A stretch of DNA of 12,577 nucleotides from Angelakisella sp. (lineage in GTDB: Bacteria; Bacillota; Clostridia; Oscillospirales; Ruminococcaceae). The notes under the pieces are model-generated. The model ran no database searches and was not told where the DNA came from. It saw only the letters and a program-made list of their open reading frames with translations. Both the position numbers and the translations under genes were made by a program. Positions 1 to 6,775 of the stretch are shown here, piece by piece (the stretch's first letter is position 1; every line of letters begins with the position of its first letter). Where the stretch lies: NCBI GenBank assembly GCA_020024515.1, contig JAHHTR010000056.1, positions 1-12,577 on the forward strand, given 5' to 3'.

Positions 1-25
1 AGCTCATTTTTGCTATTAAATAGAC

Positions 26-61
26 AGTGGCTTAACCGCAGAAAACTGCCATCAAACCACT
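26..61 (-). terminator. Stem-loop downstream of the hemerythrin-CheX gene
   Basis: Read as minus-strand RNA, this segment folds into a 16-position stem with one mismatch and a UUUU loop. Several positions pair only as G-U, so the plus strand would have several mismatches at the same places; the structure therefore makes sense in the direction of the upstream hemerythrin gene. The sequence after it is only moderately U-rich, so it may be a terminator or a 3' mRNA-stabilising hairpin. The rest of positions 1-178 shows no gene I can support. Confidence 0.4.
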
Positions 62-178
62 CAATTATCATAGAAGATCTCAATTTACAGAAAAAATTTC
101 ACACTCTCAAAATTAAAATTTGATTCTATGCCTTTTTCCATAATTCCTTAGCACTTAGTTCTATATCATTTAATATAA

Positions 179-1024
179 TTAATCAATACAAAGCGATACA
201 GACAATTTACCCACTTCCGTACTAAGTATCACTTTTTCAGTAACTACAACATCTGACAAGCCATTTTGCAAAATTTTAGGAGGGCAAATATCACAAGCTG
301 TTCCATTTTTTGAAATATTTATAGTTCCATTACCACCGACAATATTCGATATTTCCGCAAGTGCCGAACAGACAAGTTCATCAATTTCAGTTGGTGTAAA
401 TAAAATCATTCTTTCCACTACACCCATTGCAAAATCTTTTGTAAATCCCAAAATAACTTTGCCTTTTAAATCACCCACTAAGTCTATTTCAATAAAGACT
501 TCTTCGTAAACTATATCTTCATCAAACAATGATTTAGTTATATCATAGCTCTTCAATCCCGCTATTGCATCCAAAACATGAACTGCACTGTTTACAAAAC
601 AATCAATATATGAAAAATTATTTTCATCTTTAAGCACTTTTGCTTTTTTTGTATACTTTAAATCTTCTTCTACAACGTGATAAATTAACCAAGAACTTAT
701 CATACCTGCCAAATGTTTCACAACATCATAGGCATAATCTGACTCTTGCAGTTTAATGGAATATTTGCCTACTGCTTCTGTCAATTCTCTGTGATGTTTT
801 TTATGATTTTCTATATCTTTATAGCCTAATGATTTCAAATAGTCTTCCTCATCATTAAAATGAAAAATAACATATGCTTGCAAGAAATCAATTATTTCTT
901 TATAAATTTCAGGTCTTTTTTCTCCTTCAATCTCTCTTATTAGTTCATCTGCTTTTTCAAAAAGTTTTTTGTGTTGGGCATCTATCTTCTCAACACCCAG
1001 TTTATAGCTTTCCTTCCACATCAT
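179..1024 (-). CDS. Bacteriohemerythrin fused to a CheX-like phosphatase domain
   Basis: Probable cytoplasmic oxygen- or redox-responsive signalling protein of 281 residues. Residues 1-125 are a bacteriohemerythrin four-helix domain with the complete di-iron ligand set: H18, H55 and E59 (HxxxE), H74 and H78 (HxxxH), H116 and D121 in the WLIYHVVEEDLKY segment. Residues from about 137 to 281 match the CheX/CheC-type phosphatase fold, with a start like FVNSAVHVLDAIAG and the ExxN active-site motif as E224-I-S-N227 followed by IVGGN. CheX-family proteins dephosphorylate CheY-P; the inference is that oxygen or iron state at the first domain modulates phosphatase activity of the second. Two adjacent ATGs are possible starts; an AGGAGG site at 1030-1035 favours the first. 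It is monocistronic with its own promoter, and no chemotaxis genes adjoin it. Domain calls are firm; the partner response regulator is unknown. Confidence 0.9.
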   Translation of the reverse strand: MMWKESYKLGVEKIDAQHKKLFEKADELIREIEGEKRPEIYKEIIDFLQAYVIFHFNDEEDYLKSLGYKDIENHKKHHRELTEAVGKYSIKLQESDYAYDVVKHLAGMISSWLIYHVVEEDLKYTKKAKVLKDENNFSYIDCFVNSAVHVLDAIAGLKSYDITKSLFDEDIVYEEVFIEIDLVGDLKGKVILGFTKDFAMGVVERMILFTPTEIDELVCSALAEISNIVGGNGTINISKNGTACDICPPKILQNGLSDVVVTEKVILSTEVGKLSVSLCID

Positions 1025-1084
1025 AATACCCTCCTAAATTTATTCAAACAATAGCTATCATCTAAATTTTTTAAACTACTTTTT

Positions 1085-1113
1085 ATTATATCAATATATA
1101 CTCAAAAATACAA
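1085..1113 (-). promoter_or_regulatory. Sigma-A promoter of the hemerythrin-CheX gene
   Basis: On the minus strand, TTGTAT (1108-1113), a 17-nt spacer and TATAAT (1085-1090) form a good housekeeping promoter, with a TG one base before the -10 (extended -10). Transcription would start near 1078, giving a leader of about 54 nt. This separates the gene from the salvage operon upstream of it. Confidence 0.7.
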
Positions 1114-1187
1114 CTTAACTTTTATGATTTTGTGTAAATAATTAATTATAATAACTAAAAACTAAATATTTAGCTATATAAATTTAA

Positions 1188-1279
1188 AATAAAAGTACTC
1201 TCTTATGGTAATGAACAGGTCTATAAAAAATGAATATATACAATTTTGAGCAGTCCATTTAAAAGTGAGTAGTTTTATT
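1188..1279 (-). terminator. Possible terminator after the glmA-like gene (large-loop inverted repeat)
   Basis: Two 13-nt arms, 1188-1200 and 1267-1279, are complementary at 12 of 13 positions. One arm lies directly after the stop codon at 1281. In the minus-strand transcript the second arm runs into a U-rich stretch (CTTTTATTTTAAATTT). The 66-nt loop is large for an intrinsic terminator, so this is tentative. No other terminator-like structure is apparent between 1114 and 1280. Confidence 0.3.
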
Positions 1280-1280
1280 A

Positions 1281-1778
1281 TTATAATTTAGTTTCTCTTT
1301 TTATTCTGACAAGAAAATCTTCATAAATGCCCGGTGTAGAGTTTTCAATAAGAACTGCATTAACTGTCTTTTTGTAAAAATCTATTGGTCCAACACCACC
1401 TATTATTGCATAAACATAGCCTTTTTCTCGCATATCCGCAAGTGTACGAAGTAGCAAAGCCTTTCCTATTCCCTTTCCCTGATATTCGTCAAGCACACGT
1501 GTAGGCCCAAAAAAATCAGGTGCTGTTGCATCGTAACACGCATAACCTATCGGTTCTCCGTCTTTTTCTGCTATAAAACAAGATATAGGCATTCTTGAAA
1601 AAGCAATATCGCATTCGCTTCCCGCACTCTCACTGGATATTTTTTCTACCCAACGTGTAATTTTTAATTTATCAGGTCCTATTGCTCTAAAAATTCTGAT
1701 ATTTTCTTCTCTTTCTATTTTTTCCACGATATCGTGCCAATCAGGTATATTACACAAATTAACCAACATATCAGCCAT
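1281..1778 (-). CDS. glmA: GNAT acetyltransferase, probable glucosamine/glucosaminide N-acetyltransferase (GlmA-like)
   Basis: A 165-residue single-domain GNAT protein. The acetyl-CoA pyrophosphate loop is visible as Y99-QGKGIGKALL (R/QxxGxG/A motif, residues 100-106), preceded by the strand with GYACYD (79-84) and followed by the GGVGPIDFYKKTV segment (127-139). It is the last gene of the namZ-nagZ-murK unit, 21 bp after the kinase stop, with an AAAGGAG site at 1789-1795. Established knowledge: GlmA of Clostridium acetobutylicum N-acetylates glucosamine and non-reducing glucosaminyl ends of de-N-acetylated peptidoglycan fragments. By context the role here would be to make such fragments substrates for NagZ and the kinase. 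The GNAT assignment is firm; the sugar specificity is inferred from neighbours and could be wrong. Confidence 0.75.
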   Translation of the reverse strand: MADMLVNLCNIPDWHDIVEKIEREENIRIFRAIGPDKLKITRWVEKISSESAGSECDIAFSRMPISCFIAEKDGEPIGYACYDATAPDFFGPTRVLDEYQGKGIGKALLLRTLADMREKGYVYAIIGGVGPIDFYKKTVNAVLIENSTPGIYEDFLVRIKRETKL

Positions 1779-1799
1779 AATCTCTTATCTCCTTTTATT

Positions 1800-2735
1800 T
1801 TAGTTTTTCATTTCTGTTTCTTGCAAGGCTATCATACAAGCACCACTTACATTACTGTCTTTTGCATACATAAAATTTATTTTCGGATATTTTTCCGTAA
1901 TCAACTTGTTAAATAAATTTGATATATAGTCATAATACTTAAAAATACCGCCTGTAATGGCTATTTTACTATCCACCAAACCCAAATGTTCAATAACAGG
2001 CACCGCCATATCAAACAAGCTCTTTGTACTGTCCTCGGCTATTGATATACTTTCTCTGTCATTTTCTGCAAGTCCTTGCAATAATAACTTTGATAAATTT
2101 GCTATTTTCTTTTTGTTGGCACTGTATGTATAAGTAAATTTTATTATATCATTTACCGTATTTCCGTTTATTTCATCAAGCACCAAATCTTCGAGTACTG
2201 TGTGCTCGATACGGCTATCCATACTTTGTACGGCTTTTGAAAGAATACTTCTGCCTATATAATAACCGCTGCCCATATCATCAATAATATGTCCCCAGCC
2301 ACCTGTACGCATTGTCTTTCCTACACTATTCTTTCCATAACAAATAGAACCTGTACCGCTTATGATAACCACACCTGTCGATTGCCCAACTGCTCCAAAA
2401 AGTGCCGATTCCTGATCACCAACTATTTTTATTGGACAATTCACATTCTTTTTTGACAATATAGACTTTATAAAATCTATGCTATCTGTATTTGAAACTC
2501 CCGCAGTAGAGATACACATACACAAGCAGTTTTCATTGATACTTCCAAAATTATTTTCTTGTTCACGCATTTTATCAACTAATAGTGAAATAGAGTTTGC
2601 CATTTCTTCCTTTGTCTGACTGTTATAATTAAGCGGTGTACCTGTATATTCAAACAAAATATTACTATCAGTATCACGAATTTGAATATCAGTCTTTGTA
2701 CCTCCACCGTCCCAACCTATTACGTATTTTTTCAT
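1800..2735 (-). CDS. murK: BadF/BadG/BcrA-family amino-sugar kinase, probable MurNAc/GlcNAc kinase (MurK-like)
   Basis: ATP-dependent cytoplasmic sugar kinase of 311 residues in the ASKHA fold. The phosphate-1 motif is IGWDGGGTKTD (6-16), the phosphate-2/adenosine region is GVVIISGTGSICYG (121-134), GGWG with DDMGS follows at 145-155, and a C-terminal ITGGIFKYYD lies at 260-269. Family members phosphorylate N-acetylglucosamine; MurK of C. acetobutylicum phosphorylates both MurNAc and GlcNAc at O6. That activity is needed here because the importer is an ABC transporter and delivers unphosphorylated sugar. I chose the ATG at 2735 instead of an in-frame TTG 15 bases upstream, because the GGAGG site (2743-2747) lies between them. 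It follows nagZ by about 25 bp. Kinase class is firm; MurNAc specificity is inferred from context. Confidence 0.82.
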   Translation of the reverse strand: MKKYVIGWDGGGTKTDIQIRDTDSNILFEYTGTPLNYNSQTKEEMANSISLLVDKMREQENNFGSINENCLCMCISTAGVSNTDSIDFIKSILSKKNVNCPIKIVGDQESALFGAVGQSTGVVIISGTGSICYGKNSVGKTMRTGGWGHIIDDMGSGYYIGRSILSKAVQSMDSRIEHTVLEDLVLDEINGNTVNDIIKFTYTYSANKKKIANLSKLLLQGLAENDRESISIAEDSTKSLFDMAVPVIEHLGLVDSKIAITGGIFKYYDYISNLFNKLITEKYPKINFMYAKDSNVSGACMIALQETEMKN

Positions 2736-2760
2736 AATACATTCCTCCAAAAAAATATAA

Positions 2761-4293
2761 TTACATTTTAATTGGCAGTAAACCTTTCGGTGTTTCTCTA
2801 TCCTTTAAAATTTCATATAATACTTCAAAACTATTTTCAGTATACTCATAAGCGACAATTTTTACAATACCTTTTGGTAAATCTTTTAAATCATAAGGAT
2901 TACGAAGTGCTATAACCATAATATTTCTGTTAATCTTATATAATCTATTAATTAAATCCAGCTGTCCTCTATTCAAATGTGCATTATATGTAGCTATAAC
3001 AATATTATCAAAATTTTCTACACTTTGTATAACTTTTTCTATTTCCTCAACAGTTGGATTTGGTGAAATAACCACAGATTTTGTATCAAACTTTTTGCCC
3101 ATATATTTTGCAAAATTAAATTCTTCGTTTTCTTCATTTGATGCAAGCGTTGCCCTAAATTGATTACAAGCAATAAATACGGTTTTATTTGTAATTATTG
3201 GCATTTCTGCTTTTTCTCCAACTTGTGTTATTGAATCTTTTAATACTTTTTTAGAGTACTCTTTTGACAAATTAATATCAAAATCTATATCTTCATCTTT
3301 TAAGTTATCTTTTACAGAGAGTATTTTACTTATCGAATTATCCATTTCAGCAATATCAAACTCACCATTTTTCAATTTTTCTGTAAGTAAATCAGATGCC
3401 TCTTTTGCAAGTTCTGCTGTATGCGAAATGAATACTAAATCCACACCTGCTTTCATAGCTGACTCTACGCCTTTTACTGTGCCATAGAATTTCTTTATTG
3501 CATTCATCTCCATGCAATCACTTATAACAAGACCTTTAAATCCTAACTTATTTTTTAGTATATCTGTAATAATTGTTCTTGACATAGTTGCGGGTACATT
3601 GTTTTTTTCTATTTGCGGGAACAAAATATGTGTAGTCATTACAGCGGGTATACCACTGTCTATCAGTGCTTTAAAAGGAATTATCTCACACTTCATAAGT
3701 TCATCAAAAGTCTTATCTACTTGAGGAAGTCCCAAATGTGAATCTACACTCGTATCACCATGTCCGGGGAAGTGCTTTGCCGAACAAAGTATATGACTGT
3801 CTTTATAGCCTTTCAAAGTTTCTCTTGCAAACTCAGCTACTCCTTCTCCTGTATCCGCATAACTGCGTACACCTATTACAGGATTGTTTATATTTGAATT
3901 TACATCTACACATGGGGCTAAATTAAAATTAACACCTAGCTTTAACAACTGTCTACCTGTCAATAATGCACATTTATATGCGTACTCTTTGTTTTGTGTA
4001 GCACTTATTGCCATTGCCCCCGGTATATTTAAACAATCATCACTTAAACGTGTAACCATTCCGCCCTCTTGGTCAATGCTTATAAATGCTCTGTGTCCTG
4101 TATTTTCAATCACCAGCTTTTGTATATCTTCGCATAATTTCTTTAATTGTGCCACACTGACAATATTATGTTTAAATAATATTATATTGCTGATTTTATA
4201 GTCACATATAAGTGAGCGAAGCGTATCATCAACTTCTGTTGAACTAAAACCTACCACCAGTCTTTGTCCTATTTTTTCTCTTGCAGTCATCAT
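2761..4293 (-). CDS. nagZ: Glycoside hydrolase family 3 beta-N-acetylglucosaminidase NagZ, two-domain, no signal peptide
   Basis: Removes non-reducing GlcNAc from peptidoglycan fragments such as GlcNAc-MurNAc. The GH3 barrel covers about residues 5-335: IDQEGG at 73-78, KHFPGHGDT at 173-181, the NagZ-specific Asp-His dyad D184-S-H186 on the following loop, and the nucleophile D259 in VISDCMEMN. Residues about 340-510 form a second alpha/beta domain, as in Bacillus subtilis NagZ and unlike the single-domain E. coli enzyme. Unlike the secreted B. subtilis protein, the N-terminus is MMTAREKIGQ with no hydrophobic leader, so it should be cytoplasmic. A GGAGG site at 4301-4305 serves either of two adjacent ATGs. 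It starts 15 bp after the namZ stop and is almost certainly cotranscribed with it. Confidence 0.93.
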   Translation of the reverse strand: MMTAREKIGQRLVVGFSSTEVDDTLRSLICDYKISNIILFKHNIVSVAQLKKLCEDIQKLVIENTGHRAFISIDQEGGMVTRLSDDCLNIPGAMAISATQNKEYAYKCALLTGRQLLKLGVNFNLAPCVDVNSNINNPVIGVRSYADTGEGVAEFARETLKGYKDSHILCSAKHFPGHGDTSVDSHLGLPQVDKTFDELMKCEIIPFKALIDSGIPAVMTTHILFPQIEKNNVPATMSRTIITDILKNKLGFKGLVISDCMEMNAIKKFYGTVKGVESAMKAGVDLVFISHTAELAKEASDLLTEKLKNGEFDIAEMDNSISKILSVKDNLKDEDIDFDINLSKEYSKKVLKDSITQVGEKAEMPIITNKTVFIACNQFRATLASNEENEEFNFAKYMGKKFDTKSVVISPNPTVEEIEKVIQSVENFDNIVIATYNAHLNRGQLDLINRLYKINRNIMVIALRNPYDLKDLPKGIVKIVAYEYTENSFEVLYEILKDRETPKGLLPIKM

Positions 4294-4308
4294 AATATAT
4301 CCTCCATA

Positions 4309-5451
4309 TCATCTATATAGTCTGTATTTATCTCTTATTTTACTGAATTGATTTAACTCATTATTATATTTATTAAGTAAAGACTCACTTGTCCAATCAT
4401 TTTTTTCTAAATCGGAGTTTCCCATTAAAAGGCTTATAAAAGGGGTTTTATTCGCTTTTGGCGGTGACAGTATTTCATATTCTTCCGAATACATATTTTT
4501 TATAGTTTCAAGTATATTTAACCCTACCTTAAAACTTTCATATTCACTGTAATTTGTAATATGAATATGAGTGCCGCTACACAAAAGATTTTGAAATTTT
4601 GATGTTGTTGGTTTAAAGTATGTCGGAGTAAAAATAACACCTTTAAAATTTTTATTATTAAGTTCTTTGGTTAATTTTTCTCCGTCAATAAAATCTGCCC
4701 CTATTATTTGAAATGGCGCTGTCGTTCCCCTACCCTCAGAAATATTTGTCCCTTCAAAAATACATGTTCCAACATAAGTAAGTGCTGTCTCAAAAGTTGG
4801 TATATTCGGACTTGGCATTATCCACATTCTATCTGTATCAGTAAAAATTGTTTTTTTACTCAAATCTGTACAAGGGATAATTTTTATATCACAGTTTATC
4901 TTTTCTTCCGTGTTTATTAAAATTGCAAACTCCCCAACTGTAAGACTATGTCTTATTGGTATAGAATAAGTACCTACAAAACTTTTATAGTCTATATTAA
5001 GAACATTACCATCTGTAATATTACAACCAAGTGGGTTTGGTCTATCCAAAATAACAAGTTCCTTACCATACTTTGCACAATCAATAATAGCATTGTGCAG
5101 TGTAGATATAAATGTATAGTACCGAACTCCGATATCAGCTATATCATAAACCACAATATCAATATCTTCAAGCATTTCTGTTGTAAAGCGTTTACTATCT
5201 TTACGGTAAAGACTGTATACTGTCAGTCCTGTTTGCCTATCTATGTAGCTGTCAATATATTCACCTGCACTGCGGTCACCGCGTACGCCATGCTCTGCAC
5301 CAAAAAGCTTCGCTATATTAATTTTTTCTTTTAAAATATCTATTGATGATATGTATTCTTTGTTTAAAGCATTGTTTGACGTAAGCAGTCCTACCCTTTT
5401 ATTTTTAAACAAATATAAATATTTATCAATATTATCAATGCCGTATTTCAA
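4309..5451 (-). CDS. namZ: DUF1343 exo-beta-N-acetylmuramidase NamZ, probably cytoplasmic
   Basis: Exo-lytic enzyme releasing non-reducing MurNAc from glycan fragments; the family was assigned this activity from B. subtilis YbbC/NamZ. Family signatures in order, in numbering from the chosen TTG start: RVGLLTS (about 19-25), LFGAEHGVRG (49-58), VVYDIADIGVRYYT (100-113), VILDRPNPLG (133-142), MPSPNIP (212-218) and FEGTNISEGRGT (232-243), with SGTHIH near 292-297. I chose TTG at 5451 (380 residues): AGAAGG at 5461-5466 is well placed, and LKYGID fits the usual family start. The frame is open to a GTG at 5550, but that start has no ribosome site and would run the coding region through the divergent promoter and operator. 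Neither start gives a convincing signal peptide, in contrast to secreted B. subtilis NamZ. First gene of the namZ-nagZ-murK-glmA unit. Confidence 0.9.
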   Translation of the reverse strand: MKYGIDNIDKYLYLFKNKRVGLLTSNNALNKEYISSIDILKEKINIAKLFGAEHGVRGDRSAGEYIDSYIDRQTGLTVYSLYRKDSKRFTTEMLEDIDIVVYDIADIGVRYYTFISTLHNAIIDCAKYGKELVILDRPNPLGCNITDGNVLNIDYKSFVGTYSIPIRHSLTVGEFAILINTEEKINCDIKIIPCTDLSKKTIFTDTDRMWIMPSPNIPTFETALTYVGTCIFEGTNISEGRGTTAPFQIIGADFIDGEKLTKELNNKNFKGVIFTPTYFKPTTSKFQNLLCSGTHIHITNYSEYESFKVGLNILETIKNMYSEEYEILSPPKANKTPFISLLMGNSDLEKNDWTSESLLNKYNNELNQFSKIRDKYRLYR

Positions 5452-5481
5452 ATGTACAGACCTTCTTTCTTTATAAATATA

Positions 5482-5511
5482 TTGACTTATTTGTAGTTTT
5501 GTGATTATAAT
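5482..5511 (+). promoter_or_regulatory. Sigma-A promoter of anmK-murR
   Basis: TTGACT (5482-5487), an 18-nt spacer and a perfect TATAAT (5506-5511) place the transcription start near 5518, about 50 nt before anmK. The -10 lies in the self-complementary ATTATAAT, so the same bases can read as a -10 on the minus strand towards namZ. I could not find a good minus-strand -35 to go with it, so the namZ promoter stays unassigned within 5452-5550. Confidence 0.7.
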
Positions 5512-5516
5512 AACAT

Positions 5517-5540
5517 AAGTTACAAAATATTCTGTAACTT
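5517..5540. promoter_or_regulatory. 24-bp palindrome, probable operator of the MurR-like regulator
   Basis: The arms AAGTTACA (5517-5524) and TGTAACTT (5533-5540) are perfectly complementary. The 8-nt centre, AAATATTC, is itself symmetric apart from one pair, giving 11 of 12 matched pairs overall. It begins at the predicted +1 of anmK and sits between the two divergent units, where a bound dimeric repressor would block anmK-murR and could also act on namZ. The RpiR-type regulator encoded by this transcript is the natural ligand-responsive binder. Its position and symmetry are seen; its role is inferred. Confidence 0.65.
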
Positions 5541-5567
5541 TATTTCGCACAATAAGGAGACTTTTCT

Positions 5568-6752
5568 ATGAACTTTATTGATAAGATAACACAAAAATCA
5601 AAAAGATTGGTAATAGGCTTAATGAGTGGTACTTGTACCGACGGAATAGATGCGGCTCTTGTTGAAATAGAAGGATCTTACACAAATACAAAAGCAAATC
5701 TTAAAGAGTTTATCACCATACCGTATAATGACGATTTCCGCACACATTTACTAAAAATCGCAAAAGGAGATTTTGGTGGCAGCAGTGAAATATGCAAAAT
5801 GAATTTTTTACTTGGAAAGATTTCCGCTATTGCCTGTGAAGAACTATGTAAAAAAGCAAATGTTTCTTTTGAAGAAATAGACCTTATCGGTAGCCATGGG
5901 CATACTGTTTTTCATCAACCGCAAAAAGAAATATATTTGGATTATCCTATCATATCAACTTTGCAAATAGGCGAGGCATCTGTCATAAGTGAACATATAG
6001 GCTGTCCTATTGTCAGCGATTTTCGTGTGCGAGATGTAGCCGCAGGCGGACTTGGTGCACCGCTTGTGCCGTATACAGAATATTTATTATACAGCGAAAT
6101 CGGAAAAAATATTGCACTTCAAAATATAGGTGGAATATCAAATATTACTTATCTGCCTGCCGATTGCGATATTAATAAAATACTCGCATTTGATACAGGT
6201 ACCGGCAATATGGTAATTGATGCCTTAGTAAGCATATATACAAATAATAAAATGCACTATGACAAGGGTGGAGAGATAGCAAGAAATGCAAACGTAAACA
6301 CAAAACTTCTTGATATATTGCTTAATGATGAGTATATATACAAAGCACCTCCAAAAACGACAGGACGAGAATACTACGGCGAAGATTATGTAAAAAAACT
6401 AGTCAATATAGCAAATTCAAAAAAAATATCCATAGAAGATACCATAGCCACTGCTACTATGTTCACTGCAAAATCCATAGCAATAAATATAAATAATTTT
6501 TTACCCGCTATGCCAGAGAAACTGATTATAGGTGGCGGTGGCAGTATGAATAAAGCCTTGCTTACTTTTATAAAAGAGCTATTACCAAATTGCAAAGTTA
6601 TGACCAACGAAGATATGGGGCTTGACAGTAATGCAAAAGAAGCTGTGGCATTTGCTGTTCTTGCTAATGAAACAATTTTTAACAGGTATAACAATATACC
6701 GACAGCCACAGGTGCCAAACATGGTGTAGTTATGGGCAAAATCACTCTGTAA
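5568..6752 (+). CDS. anmK: 1,6-anhydro-N-acetylmuramic acid kinase AnmK
   Basis: Hydrolyses the 1,6-anhydro bond of anhydroMurNAc and phosphorylates it to MurNAc-6-phosphate in the cytoplasm, feeding MurQ. The 394-residue ASKHA kinase shows the N-terminal ATP motif MSGTCTDGID (19-28), GSHGHTVFHQP (108-118), the substrate-site segment FRVRDVAAGGLGAPLVP (152-168, with the likely catalytic base D156), FDTGTGNM (208-215), PPKTTGREYYG (261-271) and LIIGGGGSMN (319-328). The length is slightly above that of the E. coli enzyme, mostly from a short N-terminal extension. AAGGAGA at 5554-5560 fixes the ATG. First gene of a two-gene unit, with the regulator 23 bp downstream. Its presence implies that anhydro-sugars, products of lytic transglycosylases, reach this cell; it is a less usual component in Gram-positive salvage clusters. 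Confidence 0.93.
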   Translation: MNFIDKITQKSKRLVIGLMSGTCTDGIDAALVEIEGSYTNTKANLKEFITIPYNDDFRTHLLKIAKGDFGGSSEICKMNFLLGKISAIACEELCKKANVSFEEIDLIGSHGHTVFHQPQKEIYLDYPIISTLQIGEASVISEHIGCPIVSDFRVRDVAAGGLGAPLVPYTEYLLYSEIGKNIALQNIGGISNITYLPADCDINKILAFDTGTGNMVIDALVSIYTNNKMHYDKGGEIARNANVNTKLLDILLNDEYIYKAPPKTTGREYYGEDYVKKLVNIANSKKISIEDTIATATMFTAKSIAININNFLPAMPEKLIIGGGGSMNKALLTFIKELLPNCKVMTNEDMGLDSNAKEAVAFAVLANETIFNRYNNIPTATGAKHGVVMGKITL

Positions 6753-6775
6753 TACAGCACAGTTAGGAGAAAAAA

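Noticed and set aside
1162..1173. Palindrome CTAAATATTTAG as an operator
   Set aside because: All A/T apart from the end pair, in very AT-rich DNA, and about 50 bp upstream of the promoter -35; chance is likely, so I list it only beside the inverted-repeat finding.
2736..2750. TTG at 2750 as start of the MurK-like kinase
   Set aside because: Its codons are the GGAGG ribosome site for the ATG at 2735, which gives the usual family N-terminus.
4708..5334. Long plus-strand open frames opposite namZ
   Set aside because: They lie wholly antisense to a gene with clear family motifs, lack ribosome sites, and give low-complexity Cys/Tyr/Ile-rich translations.
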